Shown: piece after piece, positions 23,875-32,725 of the stretch | How positions within the stretch are numbered: position 1 is the stretch's first letter | Layout of the letters: each line of letters starts with the position of its first letter | Origin: a virus | Reading direction: 5' to 3' (one strand) | Length of the DNA stretch: 43,661 nt | Virus record (IMG/VR): IMGVR_UViG_3300040801_001816 | Span: 1 to 43,661 of that record | Translations under genes and position numbers: made by a program | Notes under the pieces: model-generated | What the model was told of the DNA's origin: nothing | Databases searched by the model: none | What the model saw: the letters and a program-made list of their open reading frames with translations, nothing else

Positions 23875-24504
23875 CTAAGTGTCGACGCTTGTTTGTACGT
23901 CGGTTATTTTGTTAAATGTCTCTTCTGACCTATACACAGATGCGAATATAAACTCTGCCATGCAGTCCGGCCCGAATTGGTTAGTTATCTCATTGTACAT
24001 AGGTATTGTTTCCCCCGCGGACAAGTTAGATACCCCGTTGTTTTTCATAAACGCCACCACGGTATCAAACCATAGATGCGCTTTAAGCTTTTGCAAAAGC
24101 TCGCCCCTGCCGCCGACCTGGTGGATCTCATAAACCGCTTGGTAATCATCTTTTAGCTCTTGGCGCCCTTCAATGCCAGAAAATACTTGCCACTGTTTTG
24201 AATCAGGGTTGCCTAGACTTTTAGAGCTTGGTATCTCGTTAATAACTATGTAAGGGTTTTGCGGCGCGCCTAAAACGCTATCCGCTTGTGGGGCTGAAAT
24301 GTTTTGGTATGCTGCGTAAATTCCCACTTGGGGGCCTAAGATATACTCTATGGTCTTATAAACAGACTCGTACATCTTAGATACGTCCACGCCCTTAGTT
24401 AGGTCCTCCTGCGACGCGCCGATAGACAGGCCACGTGTAATTAAAAACTTAGTCCCCCCTGGGGTAAAGCCTATTCCGGCGCCTATAAGCTCCTTAACTG
24501 CCAT
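23875..24504 (-). CDS. Tail terminator/neck protein, LIC_12616-like (209 aa)
   Basis: The region IVINEIPSSKSLGNPDSKQW and the place directly before the sheath fit the LIC_12616/gp12-like neck or tail-terminator family of this phage group. The N-terminal start begins at ATG 24504 and overlaps the stop of the upstream gene by one base. No catalytic motif is visible. Confidence 0.6.
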   Translation of the reverse strand: MAVKELIGAGIGFTPGGTKFLITRGLSIGASQEDLTKGVDVSKMYESVYKTIEYILGPQVGIYAAYQNISAPQADSVLGAPQNPYIVINEIPSSKSLGNPDSKQWQVFSGIEGRQELKDDYQAVYEIHQVGGRGELLQKLKAHLWFDTVVAFMKNNGVSNLSAGETIPMYNEITNQFGPDCMAEFIFASVYRSEETFNKITDVQTSVDT

Positions 24505-25445
24505 TACGCGCGGCGCCTACTAGTTGGGTTAGTTGCGTCGTCCAGATCAAATTCCATAGCATTGGCCCCCGCTAACGTCCTAACATACAATTTAAGGCCC
24601 GCGACGTAATAGTCCGCTACCGATTGCAACGTGGCAAAAAGCGCCTGGTTCAGCGTGGGCGCTTGCCCCGCAGCGGGGTAGCTCTCCGAGAGCACAGTGT
24701 TTAGAATGTCCGCGACCGAAATATCATTAAGCGCGTTTAGTAACGCGGGTATGGAGACGTTAGTGTCCTGTTCGATAGCCGCCAGTTTTGTTGAGCTATT
24801 ATCTATATCTGTAACTGATATATCGTTAAGCGCAGATATTAAAAGGGGTATATCTGTCCCCGTGTCCTGCACGATCTCTGCTAATTTAGTAGAGTTTAAA
24901 TCAATGTCGCTAACGGATATATCGTTAAGCGCTGTGATTAAGCCTGGTAACGAGGTGCCCGTGTCTTGCAGGATGTCCGCTAAAACGGTGGACCCTGCGT
25001 CTATATCCGCCACAGAAATATCGTTAAGATCGTCCAAGGTGTTTTTAGCCCCGCTAATAGAGTACCCCGATTTATCGTTGTTAGTCGTCACTACCGCTTT
25101 GTTGTCTTCGTATTCAATACCGAAGTACCCGAGATGGGCGTTTACGGCTTTACCGTCAATCGTTGCGCCCGCTAGCACAACGTCGTATCGGGACCCCGAG
25201 GTCCAAAACCCCGCGTCGCCGGTATCGACGTTAGTATCAATGGTTAACAGATTAACCCCCACCAAACTATCAAAGTCTCTCGCGTCTGTAATACCGTTAC
25301 CCGTATTTTTCTGCGCTATGCTGTCCCCCTTGTATATGCGTATTTCCCCGCCAACCGCTGCCACGCTGCTGCCGTCCGCAGCCACGGTGTCCCAAGGTAG
25401 TTGTATTTCCGCGTTTTCTTTGAAATTTCCTAGATATTTTCCCAT
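24504..25445 (-). CDS. Virion fibre-like protein with about 33-residue tandem repeats (313 aa)
   Basis: The N-terminal ~115 residues form a beta-rich domain (GEIRIYKGDSIAQKNTGNG, GFWTSGSRYDVVLAGATID), similar in style to phage attachment domains. Residues about 130-260 hold four tandem repeats of about 33 residues with the core LNDISV-x-DID-x3-TKLAxIxQDTG, likely a trimeric coiled or beta-spiral shaft. The last ~45 residues are a small cap. The position between head-completion and sheath genes suggests a neck or collar fibre. The function is inferred. Confidence 0.65.
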   Translation of the reverse strand: MGKYLGNFKENAEIQLPWDTVAADGSSVAAVGGEIRIYKGDSIAQKNTGNGITDARDFDSLVGVNLLTIDTNVDTGDAGFWTSGSRYDVVLAGATIDGKAVNAHLGYFGIEYEDNKAVVTTNNDKSGYSISGAKNTLDDLNDISVADIDAGSTVLADILQDTGTSLPGLITALNDISVSDIDLNSTKLAEIVQDTGTDIPLLISALNDISVTDIDNSSTKLAAIEQDTNVSIPALLNALNDISVADILNTVLSESYPAAGQAPTLNQALFATLQSVADYYVAGLKLYVRTLAGANAMEFDLDDATNPTSRRRA

Positions 25446-25451
25446 AATTTT

Positions 25452-26504
25452 TTACCTCACTAAACCCGCGTCCACTAGCCGTCCGCCACCTCCGCCGCCG
25501 CCTCCGTACTCACGGGGGAATCCTTGAGTCAGATAAGCAACGTTTACTAGCTCAGACTCTAAGCCGATAGGGTTAGCTATTGGGGCGCCATTGGCCCCGT
25601 CTTTTGGGTTGAAGTCATCCGCAGCGCGATCGTTATAGCCATCGTCGGGGTTATCACCTGTTAATAAAGTGTATTTGTCAATTTCGAAACCGGGGGCGCT
25701 AATATCATTCGTGGCTAATGGGTTATAAAAATTGCAATTTTCAACGCGCAAAGACCAATCACCCGTTACCGCGTTCGCCGCAGCGTGGTTAGTTATTTTT
25801 GTATTCATAAGCCAACTATTTGATGTGCATCGTACCGCTTCATTGTTTAAATGCCCATCAAGTACACAACCAACTATACTCACATACGGAGCTTGTAGCC
25901 AGACCCCTGAATGGTTATCGTGTAATAAACAGTTCTCCATCACAGATGATAGCCCCGTAAACACCGTAACGAATGTTGTCCCGTTCCCGATAAAGGCACT
26001 GTTTTTTATAAATGAATAGGAAATCGTCATCGCTCTGCTGCTGTTGTTTATAAATAGGCAGTTTCGTATGACTAAATAGCTTGAACTGTTTATAACGTAA
26101 TTTCCGTTGTTGTCGAATTGACAATTTATAAATCTGTTGTATTGGTCGGAAGACCCAGCAAAGGCGTAACTAACAGCCCCTGTAAACCGTATATTTTCGA
26201 AGTGCCAATAGTTTGACCCTGTTTTTGTAAGCACATTAGTCGCGGCAGAATCAGCGTCCCAAATAGCGAGGGTACCGTCATCAACCCCACTCGCGTTGAC
26301 CCCTATCACCCGTATATAGCTAGTAGTTGTACCAGGTTTACCCGATATTGCAAACGCCGCCGCCAATACTTGGGTGTTTGCCACAAAACACCTATCTCCG
26401 GCTGCTGCTACCGCTATAAAGGAGTTGAAGTCCACCCAAGCGTCTGCGAAGCTAGAACCATCGTTCGCCCCTGCTGAAAGGGGGTTAACCCAGTAATCGC
26501 TCAT
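25452..26504 (-). CDS. Right-handed beta-helix virion protein (350 aa)
   Basis: Residues about 75-260 show repeated short strands with N/S/C-rich turns (YWHFENIRFTG, YNRFINCQFDNNGNYV, LVIRNCLFINNS, MENCLLHDNHSG), the pattern of a parallel beta-helix as in tailspikes and pectate lyases. The N-terminus (YWVNPLSAGANDGSSFADAW) is typical of such phage proteins. A run of eight glycines precedes the last ten residues. The middle of the gene is more AT-rich than its neighbours, which suggests import. It lies with the neck genes, so a head or collar fibre that binds host glycans is plausible. Confidence 0.7.
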   Translation of the reverse strand: MSDYWVNPLSAGANDGSSFADAWVDFNSFIAVAAAGDRCFVANTQVLAAAFAISGKPGTTTSYIRVIGVNASGVDDGTLAIWDADSAATNVLTKTGSNYWHFENIRFTGAVSYAFAGSSDQYNRFINCQFDNNGNYVINSSSYLVIRNCLFINNSSRAMTISYSFIKNSAFIGNGTTFVTVFTGLSSVMENCLLHDNHSGVWLQAPYVSIVGCVLDGHLNNEAVRCTSNSWLMNTKITNHAAANAVTGDWSLRVENCNFYNPLATNDISAPGFEIDKYTLLTGDNPDDGYNDRAADDFNPKDGANGAPIANPIGLESELVNVAYLTQGFPREYGGGGGGGGRLVDAGLVR

Positions 26505-26707
26505 TTGTTACCTGTGCTTTTTAGTAAGTTAGTGCTTTTGTCTTTACGCCCTTTAGCTTCTTTGATTTTATCTTTTAGCATAAGCGTAGCCAGTTTGTTT
26601 GTGATTTTATCGTGGTGCGCATCGAAAAAATCGTCTTCTTGCTTCTTAGTCGCTTTTCTCACGTTGGGCTTTGCTAGTGGCCCCTTTATCACAACTCTAA
26701 ACGGCAT
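26501..26707 (-). CDS. Hypothetical small basic protein (68 aa)
   Basis: Unrecognised. The small lysine-rich helical protein (KATKKQEDDFFDAHHDKITN, then LKDKIKEAKGRKDK) overlaps the genes on both sides, which supports its being real. It lies among the neck genes. Confidence 0.6.
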   Translation of the reverse strand: MPFRVVIKGPLAKPNVRKATKKQEDDFFDAHHDKITNKLATLMLKDKIKEAKGRKDKSTNLLKSTGNK

Positions 26708-26966
26708 ACTCTTCGATCTCCACTTCGTCTTGGGATACTTGGCAACTTCCTATAAACGTGGTGCCTGGGGGCAATATGGCATTTTTACAATTGCTCTCGA
26801 TGATTGTTAGATCTTTGACCCCTTTGAATATCTCAGTATACCCCATAACTTGAGAGAGGTTTGACGCAATAATAATATCGCCGTCAGAAACGTCAGGTAG
26901 GTTTTGTATAATTTCGCCTGTTTTTTCGTTTAGATAGGATGAAAAATTACCTGTAAAATACCCCAA
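26697..26966 (-). CDS. Hypothetical neck-region protein (about 89 aa)
   Basis: Unrecognised. I chose the TTG at 26964-26966, because a strong GGGGAGG site lies seven bases upstream and the previous gene stops three bases before. A longer reading frame upstream would run into that gene. The protein is beta-rich with a segment GDIIIASNLSQVMGYTEIF and two cysteines near the C-terminus. Confidence 0.6.
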   Translation of the reverse strand: MGYFTGNFSSYLNEKTGEIIQNLPDVSDGDIIIASNLSQVMGYTEIFKGVKDLTIIESNCKNAILPPGTTFIGSCQVSQDEVEIEEYAV

Positions 26967-26968
26967 AA

Positions 26969-27310
26969 TTAAACCTCCCCTACATATTGGGCTAAATACG
27001 CGTAGTGATCTATGACCCCCTGGTTGTGCGTCTTTTCCGCTATCACTTCCCAACGGCCCCCGTCAAAGAATACAAAGTCCCCCTGGGAGGCGTCGCCCTG
27101 CTTAGCCACGTTTAGTTTATCGTTACACCGGATAATCACGAGGCCCTTATCTTTCCTCAAGATTTTTAAGCTTTCTAGCTCGCGCCCTCGATAGGGTTGT
27201 ATACTGCCGACCGTTGTTAGGGGCGTGGTGTTAGCGACCCGCGCTTTGCCAAATGCGAAAGAAATGGTGTTTCGCTCGCCTGTTATGGCTCGGGGGAATA
27301 AAACACCCAT
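26969..27310 (-). CDS. Putative head-closure/neck protein (113 aa)
   Basis: A short beta-rich protein (RELESLKILRKDKGLVIIRC, then FVFFDGGRWEVIAEKTHNQG). The strand-GGRWEVI pattern is common in head-closure and stopper proteins. Its place after the HK97 gp10-like gene supports this. The family assignment is tentative. Confidence 0.6.
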   Translation of the reverse strand: MGVLFPRAITGERNTISFAFGKARVANTTPLTTVGSIQPYRGRELESLKILRKDKGLVIIRCNDKLNVAKQGDASQGDFVFFDGGRWEVIAEKTHNQGVIDHYAYLAQYVGEV

Positions 27311-28008
27311 TATGTTAGCCCCCTGGCGTAGCGTATGTTTACCTTACTGCTTATGCTATTCACTAATGTGCGGGTGTCTATTAAAGGCACCGTGCTGGGC
27401 CTATTACGCCTTCGCCTAGCCGCTAATGTGGCGGCGCTTAGGGGCTTAAAAGGCCCATTGCGGTACCCTACTTTTAATTTAGCTTCGTACCAAACGCCCA
27501 GCCGCGCAAGTGCTGTACGGACGGGAAGCCCCTTTAAAACGTGGTTGTACAAGTCGGCGCTTTGGGTTTTAATATCTTGCAGATTGTTAGAGTAGGTAAG
27601 TCGGTTTGCGGGTCTGCTAGGTATCGCGGGCCCTTTGCCTGATACCGACCGGCTCCCTAGCTCATGGATAATCGCCAACCTGGCGACGTCCATAACCGTG
27701 GTGCCATCGGGGCTTACATAGTCTTTACCCCCCGGAAAACCAATGGACACGCTGGACCCGTTAAGCATAGCCAAAGACCGCGTAAGTTTTTTAGCGCCCG
27801 TGTCGTGTACTTCGGATTGTGAGGTGCCTTTTACTTTAAGGCTTTGTATATCTTTTAAAATTTGTTTGTTTAGTTTAGCAATGTCTTTTTTAGTAGCGGC
27901 ACCGCGTTTTTTTGTGATACCCGAAACAAGCCCCATCCGGGCGCCGCCCGCTCTTAAAGCGCGGCTGCCTAGCCTGATAACAGGGGCCAATAAAAAATTA
28001 ATAGCCAA
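27310..28008 (-). CDS. HK97 gp10-like head-tail completion protein (232 aa)
   Basis: The region VARLAIIHELGSRSVSGKGPAIPSRP is diagnostic of gp10-like or Mu gpG-like tail-completion proteins, which read HE.G.....IPARPF. The C-terminus (KPLSAATLAARRRRNRPSTV, then PLIDTRTLVNSISSKV) also matches, with the conserved PLIDTG-L-SI motif. It overlaps both neighbours. Confidence 0.82.
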   Translation of the reverse strand: MAINFLLAPVIRLGSRALRAGGARMGLVSGITKKRGAATKKDIAKLNKQILKDIQSLKVKGTSQSEVHDTGAKKLTRSLAMLNGSSVSIGFPGGKDYVSPDGTTVMDVARLAIIHELGSRSVSGKGPAIPSRPANRLTYSNNLQDIKTQSADLYNHVLKGLPVRTALARLGVWYEAKLKVGYRNGPFKPLSAATLAARRRRNRPSTVPLIDTRTLVNSISSKVNIRYARGLT

Positions 28009-28375
28009 CGTCGCGCCCTCCGGTTACGCCCACCGCTGCTATGTTTCCGCGCCGCAGGCTTTGGAGCTGACGGCCGTATTTAGTCAAACTCAAATCGCTG
28101 GAGTCCGCCGCAGCATCCGCCCCACCGTAGCTAATAGAAAGGTCCCCCTCTTTTTTACTTTTTACAGGGCCAGAACCCCCAGATCCCGCAAAGGCGGCGC
28201 CCTGGGCTATTTCGATTAAATGCGCGGCGAGCAACGCCACCGCGTAATTATAGTTGCCCCCAAACGCGTGCGCGCTAGTTCTTTGAGCGGATAGCTCTAA
28301 AAACGTAGCCTTATCGGCTGCCGCTGCGTATGCGGGGGCCACCGCATCGAAAATTTGTTCTACCGTTAGGGCCAT
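27998..28375 (-). CDS. DUF4054 head-tail connector protein (125 aa)
   Basis: The predominantly helical protein (EQIFDAVAPAYAAAADKATF, YNYAVALLAAHLIEIAQG) matches DUF4054, an adaptor-like family next to DUF2184 capsids. The position three genes after the capsid fits. Confidence 0.75.
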   Translation of the reverse strand: MALTVEQIFDAVAPAYAAAADKATFLELSAQRTSAHAFGGNYNYAVALLAAHLIEIAQGAAFAGSGGSGPVKSKKEGDLSISYGGADAAADSSDLSLTKYGRQLQSLRRGNIAAVGVTGGRDVGY

Positions 28376-28378
28376 TTA

Positions 28379-29029
28379 TTAACCTTTTTTCGCAGGCCAA
28401 TTGTTGATTTTAGCTAGACGGTCATTTATGGCGGCCATCACTGACGAGTCAATCCCCGGTAACGTTTTCCAACGTGACAGCGACTTTACATCGTTACAAT
28501 TTTTAGCAATATTGCGCTGCCCTTGGGGGTCAAATTGGTTAAATGCCATTGTGACAACACGCCCATTTTTAACGGCGCGCCCGTAAGGTTTTACTCCTGC
28601 TTTGTCTAGCTGAGATTTGCACGCTTCATACACGTCCGCCTCAACTTCGTTGTAACCGAGTTGCATGTGTATCGACTTCCCTTTGCCGGAGCGTGTTAAC
28701 GCTGGGGCGTTGGGGTCCACCTGCATGGGGGATGCGTATAGCAAGCCACGATAAACGCTTTTAACGATTATCATCTGGTTACCCGTTGGCTCGCCCTCTT
28801 CATCGTCGATATTATCGTCGGTTGGCTCAACGTCGGGCGGAGCGTCGATATTATCATCGGTTGGCTCAACGTCGTTATCGTCGGTTGGCTCAACGTCGTT
28901 ATCGTCGGTTGGCTCAACGTCGTTGAAGCCTAAAACGTCTTCGGTGCCGTCATTGAGGTCCAAAGCGTCTTCGGTGTTGGCGCTGGCTTTTTTGCTTTTT
29001 TGATTTCCGTTGGTTCTTTTTGTTGCCAT
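28379..29029 (-). CDS. Hypothetical virion-region protein with acidic octapeptide repeats (216 aa)
   Basis: The N-terminal 25 residues are basic. Residues about 36-80 hold tandem copies of VEPTDDND, encoded by near-identical 24-bp repeats. The C-terminal ~130 residues form a separate domain (MIIVKSVYRGLLYASPMQVD and onward). A short C-terminal helix-hairpin-like segment (TLPGIDSSVMAAINDRLAKI) could contact DNA. It lies between capsid and DUF4054. The role is unknown, perhaps a head protein or scaffold-like factor. Confidence 0.7.
   Translation of the reverse strand: MATKRTNGNQKSKKASANTEDALDLNDGTEDVLGFNDVEPTDDNDVEPTDDNDVEPTDDNIDAPPDVEPTDDNIDDEEGEPTGNQMIIVKSVYRGLLYASPMQVDPNAPALTRSGKGKSIHMQLGYNEVEADVYEACKSQLDKAGVKPYGRAVKNGRVVTMAFNQFDPQGQRNIAKNCNDVKSLSRWKTLPGIDSSVMAAINDRLAKINNWPAKKG
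28811..28924 (-). repeat. 24-bp tandem repeats encoding VEPTDDND
   Basis: Four to five copies of a unit that reads CGTTATCGTCGGTTGGCTCAA on the plus strand lie head to tail with few changes. The product is an acidic, extended linker. Confidence 0.85.
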
Positions 29030-29070
29030 GGTTACACTTTCCTTTTTAATGTGGTTGTTGGTTTGGTAGT

Positions 29071-29086
29071 GGGGCCACTAGGCCCC
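29071..29086. promoter_or_regulatory. Hairpin directly after the capsid gene
   Basis: GGGGCC-ACTA-GGCCCC is a perfect 6-bp stem with a 4-base loop, 25 bases after the capsid stop, without a T-run on the minus strand. It may protect the capsid mRNA 3' end after processing rather than terminate. Confidence 0.4.
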
Positions 29087-29110
29087 TCGTACACACGCTA
29101 TGGGGCGGTT

Positions 29111-30133
29111 TTAAATACCGTCCATATACGCAACGGATTGGGGATAGTAAACTACCACCCCGCCCGTTTTGACCTCACAGGGGACTACCCACTCCATGCC
29201 TTTTTGCTGGGCGCTGTAGGGGGTAAATGGTAGGGGTAATTGTAGCTCGAGGTTCATAGGGTTTCGAACATACATATACATACGGTCTGCGCCTCCTGCT
29301 CCGGCCCCGTTTAGCTCCTCGGCCCAATCCCAAAGGGTGATTTCGGGGAAGTTCTCCGCTAAGTAAGACAGTAGCGATTTGCCCGTGTCTGTTAGACGGG
29401 TGTGGCGTAAGTAGTTGTACTGAGCCAATGGCATGATACAAGCGTTGGGCACTTCTCGGCCTTTTGTGGGTACCGAGATACCATTAAATAGTGTGGAGAA
29501 AGTTGCGATCACTTCGTCAGGTGTTTTCAGGGCGAAAGTGTCGCCGCCAGCGCCCGAAGGGTTTGCAACTAGTGTGAGGCCCTCATAGCCTAGGAGCCCT
29601 GGGATACCCAATTTAGGGTAACCGCTAAACGCAGCAGTGTTAACCGCTTCATCGCAAGCGCGACGGGCCGCCATAGCTTTACGCTCTTGCAACCGAGGGT
29701 TTCGGCCCGTTTGTTTTGCGGCTAAAAGGTTTCGGCGAATTTCCTGAACGGACCAGCCGTAGGAGGTACCGAAAGACTTTAAAGGCGCTGTTTTTTCTTC
29801 GCCGTATACATCCGCTCGGGGAAAGTCGTTGGCGTAGTCCGCAATAGCCTTAGCGGTCCCGTACATGGTATACCCCTGGTAGCTGAACGTGTCAGCCCCT
29901 GGGTCGACTTCGCGAGACACAGGAAAAAACCGTGCGGCTCTTAACTCTTGCTGTTTTGTGTCGTACGTCTGGCGCAAAACGTAGAGTAAAGATCTTTCGA
30001 AAAATGCGGTCAAATCTGCATCCGAAAAGTCATGGTCTACGAGGCCAGGCTTGATACTTTTTTCGAAGTCGTCGGCGTCAAAAAGTGAAACGGACGCCGG
30101 GGTTGTTTTAAACGCTGTTAGGTTGATGTCCAT
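29111..30133 (-). CDS. Major capsid protein, DUF2184 (340 aa)
   Basis: The region LRAARFFPVSREVDPGADTF, then SYGWSVQEIRRN and KAMAARRACDEAVNTAAFSG matches the DUF2184 major capsid family (HK97 fold) of PB1/E217-type phages. It follows the cement gene by 11 bases. No cleavage site is obvious in the short N-terminus, so the prohead protease may act on other parts or on the scaffold. Confidence 0.9.
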   Translation of the reverse strand: MDINLTAFKTTPASVSLFDADDFEKSIKPGLVDHDFSDADLTAFFERSLLYVLRQTYDTKQQELRAARFFPVSREVDPGADTFSYQGYTMYGTAKAIADYANDFPRADVYGEEKTAPLKSFGTSYGWSVQEIRRNLLAAKQTGRNPRLQERKAMAARRACDEAVNTAAFSGYPKLGIPGLLGYEGLTLVANPSGAGGDTFALKTPDEVIATFSTLFNGISVPTKGREVPNACIMPLAQYNYLRHTRLTDTGKSLLSYLAENFPEITLWDWAEELNGAGAGGADRMYMYVRNPMNLELQLPLPFTPYSAQQKGMEWVVPCEVKTGGVVVYYPQSVAYMDGI

Positions 30134-30144
30134 TGTTTACACTC

Positions 30145-30864
30145 CTATGGTTTGTTGATTGTGATTTTTGCGAGGCCAGCCGCAGAAAGATTAGTTTCAA
30201 AAACCGCGTTGGCTATTGCGGTTCCCGCGTTGGCGAACTCACCAGACGAGTTGTAATAGACATCGTTGCCTGCCGAGCAAGAGGTGGCACAGTACACCCA
30301 AATGGCTCCCTCGTGAAGGATATTAACCATTTTGCCTGCTTCGTAGGGCACTGGGGTGTTATGCGTGAGCAATGAAACCCCCGCAAAAACCTGGTCCCCG
30401 CTGTTAGCTGGGGTTACTGTCGAACCCGCTTGAGACACGCCACCGGTTACGGTTACGCCCGAAACTGCGATTGCTGCGCCATCGTCAGAGTTTAAGGTTA
30501 CCTCGCGCGCGCCGGTACCTGCGGCGTCTATCCCATCGAGGGCGTCAAGCGCAGCAACTAACGCGGCTAGCGTTGTAGCTTGATCTGTGTCAAAAGTGAC
30601 TTGTACTGTTTCCTGTACCGTTTCCCCAATGGGGCCTGGACGTGATACGGTAACGCTAATAACGTTACTGGCCACAAAATCCGCGTCGAATAACACGGCG
30701 GATTCGTCGTTATTTAAAAGACCGCAACTTTCAGTTTCGCCTTTTAACGTAAAAATTGGATACCCCAGCGGGATGGCCTCAGCCGCAACACGGCTAGCGA
30801 CGCGGCTGTAAAGCCCATCTTTTAAACCCGCTACAGCATTATCGATATTTCCGTAAGCTCCCAT
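30145..30864 (-). CDS. Capsid cement/decoration protein, DUF2190-like, with inserted module (239 aa)
   Basis: The ends (VASRVAAEAIPLGYPIFTLKG at the start, and VPYEAGKMVNILHEGAIWVY then GNDVYYNSSGEFA at the end) fit the DUF2190/gp24-type structural cement fold. About 90 residues in the middle (about 55-150, DADFVASN through TGGVSQAG) are an insertion related to the two modules of the sheath protein. The position between protease and capsid genes agrees with a decoration role. Confidence 0.8.
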   Translation of the reverse strand: MGAYGNIDNAVAGLKDGLYSRVASRVAAEAIPLGYPIFTLKGETESCGLLNNDESAVLFDADFVASNVISVTVSRPGPIGETVQETVQVTFDTDQATTLAALVAALDALDGIDAAGTGAREVTLNSDDGAAIAVSGVTVTGGVSQAGSTVTPANSGDQVFAGVSLLTHNTPVPYEAGKMVNILHEGAIWVYCATSCSAGNDVYYNSSGEFANAGTAIANAVFETNLSAAGLAKITINKP

Positions 30865-32114
30865 TATTCTTTACCTCCGATTAAGTGGGCGTCCTGCAAA
30901 CGGTCGTGGAACATGTGTTCAAGATCCGCTGCGGAGGCCTTTTCTTTTTTGATGTTTTTGTCTACGGTGTCGGCTTGATCTTTAAAATCAGTACCGCTTA
31001 GCTTTCTGCGTGTGTCTTTCGCCTGCGAGAGCTTAGACGCGTTTACCTTGCTGGCTGCGTTGAAAAAAGCGCTGACCTCGGTTTCATTGTCGTCCGAAAA
31101 CTCGGCGTCAGGTAGCACCTTTTTTACGACTGCGATTTTAAGAGCCTTAACGCTGTCGGAGTCTTTAAACTCAACGCCCGCAGCCTTAGCGGTATCGCGC
31201 ACGTCGTTTATTTCCCGCGCACGGCGTTCGACCTCGGCGTCGTCAATGGTGTTAGCCTGGGCGTCTTTTAGTTCGACGTCCTTTGCGGCAAGTTTGGCCT
31301 TAAGGTCCGACTCGCCAGATGATAGATCGGACACTCTGGATTTAAGCGCCTCGTTCTCTGCTAGGATAGCGGTGTGGCTGTCAATAAATGATTGGTCAGC
31401 CTCGACCACTTGCCCATTTTTTAATGTGAATTTAGCCATGTGGCCCCCTTTTGGGTTGTTAGGTTGTGTTATCTTATCGCTTAACGTGGTGTCTAGGTCG
31501 TCCATCAGAACCGCGTCGCACTCCTCGAAGTCTATCTCGTGCTCGTGCCCGTCAGCCATTACGAAAGACGCAGCCGACCCCGCACGGGCCTTTTTAACAA
31601 TAGCTACGTGGTTGCCCCTTATATTGACCTGCTTAGCGTCGTACGCCTGCCCCTGCCACTCCCCGGAATCAAAGACTAGTCCCGCACGGTAGCCAATAGA
31701 TAGCTCTTTCATTTCGCCCGTAGCTATGAGATCTTGCGCCTTTTTAGCGGTGACAACGATAGGCGCATACACGTAATAGGCATCGTTTATGATGTCCTCG
31801 CCGAGAGACCCGACTTGTTTATTTTGGATAGTTTCAGGTGTAAAATTTTTGTTGGGGTGGCGTACCACTAGTGGTAACATTGCCAAGGTGCGTATACTCG
31901 CTGAATCAAAAACTTGGTCAGGCTCACGCAGGACCCGCAGAGTTTTACCGTCGGAGGTTTTATATGTTTGGATGCCCACACCCGCTATAATTGCGCGGCC
32001 GGATAAATAGCCGTTTTCGTCGCGCCTAAACGGCCTTATCATATCGTTGTTACCCGGTACAGCGTAAGAAACGACATCCATAAACAGCATATCCTTAATG
32101 ACCGCTTTAGCCAT
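30864..32114 (-). CDS. Prohead protease/scaffold fusion, DUF2213 (416 aa)
   Basis: The N-terminal ~190 residues (DENGYLSGRAIIAGVGIQTY, LPLVVRHPNKNFTPETI, MKELSIGYRAGL, VNIRGNHVAIVKKARAG) are the DUF2213 family, which holds the prohead-protease place. The H-P and S-x-G-Y positions are candidate catalytic residues. From about residue 240 to 400 it becomes a long charged helical region (LKSRVSDLSSGESDLKAKLA), as in scaffold proteins fused to their protease. Confidence 0.85.
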   Translation of the reverse strand: MAKAVIKDMLFMDVVSYAVPGNNDMIRPFRRDENGYLSGRAIIAGVGIQTYKTSDGKTLRVLREPDQVFDSASIRTLAMLPLVVRHPNKNFTPETIQNKQVGSLGEDIINDAYYVYAPIVVTAKKAQDLIATGEMKELSIGYRAGLVFDSGEWQGQAYDAKQVNIRGNHVAIVKKARAGSAASFVMADGHEHEIDFEECDAVLMDDLDTTLSDKITQPNNPKGGHMAKFTLKNGQVVEADQSFIDSHTAILAENEALKSRVSDLSSGESDLKAKLAAKDVELKDAQANTIDDAEVERRAREINDVRDTAKAAGVEFKDSDSVKALKIAVVKKVLPDAEFSDDNETEVSAFFNAASKVNASKLSQAKDTRRKLSGTDFKDQADTVDKNIKKEKASAADLEHMFHDRLQDAHLIGGKE

Positions 32115-32713
32115 TATCCAACCGCCCTTATTGATAGCTTGTGGTATTCCATAAAGACCTCGACGTCTGTTTGGTTCAGCGTAAAAGCGGAATCCCCCCA
32201 GATATAAACCTCGATAACTGCGCGGTTGGTATCCCCCGCAGCTAAAAGCGCGTTGTTTATTGTTGTGCGGATGCGGGTAACTGATAGGGTCACAGGGGAC
32301 CCGGAGCCGTTACCGTTTGAGGAAATAATTATAGGGGTGACCGGATTAGGGGCGCCGTTAACGTAGACGCCGATATTTAAGGTACGGGCGCTAAGCCAAT
32401 CGCCCACAAACCGAACAGTTGTAAAATATGCTCCAGGCTCCTTAATTAGTATCCGGTGGTTAGCTGCTTCCGGCTTAAAAAGAGCGTTTTCGACCATCGA
32501 GTCGGCGGTAAAGGTCTCTAGCTTAGCCGCGCTCCCCTGGCCAGCGGGTACCGCTATGCCGGGCACAACCCCATTTTCAATAACCGCTTTATAGTCGGCG
32601 AGGGAGTCCACTTGGTTGGTTAAAACTTGGCGCAACTCCGCCGCAGTGTTAGCCCCACCGTCGTTTATGGTGTCGATGGAAGCTTGCAGTTCAGTAGCGT
32701 TTAATATCGTCAT
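32114..32713 (-). CDS. Putative head fibre/decoration protein (199 aa)
   Basis: The N-terminal ~45 residues (TILNATELQASIDTINDGG, AAELRQVLTNQVDSL) form a helical stalk, common in phage fibres. The C-terminal ~130 residues form a beta-rich jelly-roll-like domain (GAYFTTVRFVGDWLSARTLN, ending DVEVFMEYHKLSI). The position upstream of the protease suggests a head ornament. No family is certain. Confidence 0.6.
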   Translation of the reverse strand: MTILNATELQASIDTINDGGANTAAELRQVLTNQVDSLADYKAVIENGVVPGIAVPAGQGSAAKLETFTADSMVENALFKPEAANHRILIKEPGAYFTTVRFVGDWLSARTLNIGVYVNGAPNPVTPIIISSNGNGSGSPVTLSVTRIRTTINNALLAAGDTNRAVIEVYIWGDSAFTLNQTDVEVFMEYHKLSIRAVG

Positions 32714-32725
32714 TCAAGAATACCC

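Noticed and set aside
24697-25527. 276-residue plus-strand reading frame opposite the fibre-like genes
   Set aside because: Its apparent repeats mirror the 33-residue repeats of the real gene on the other strand.
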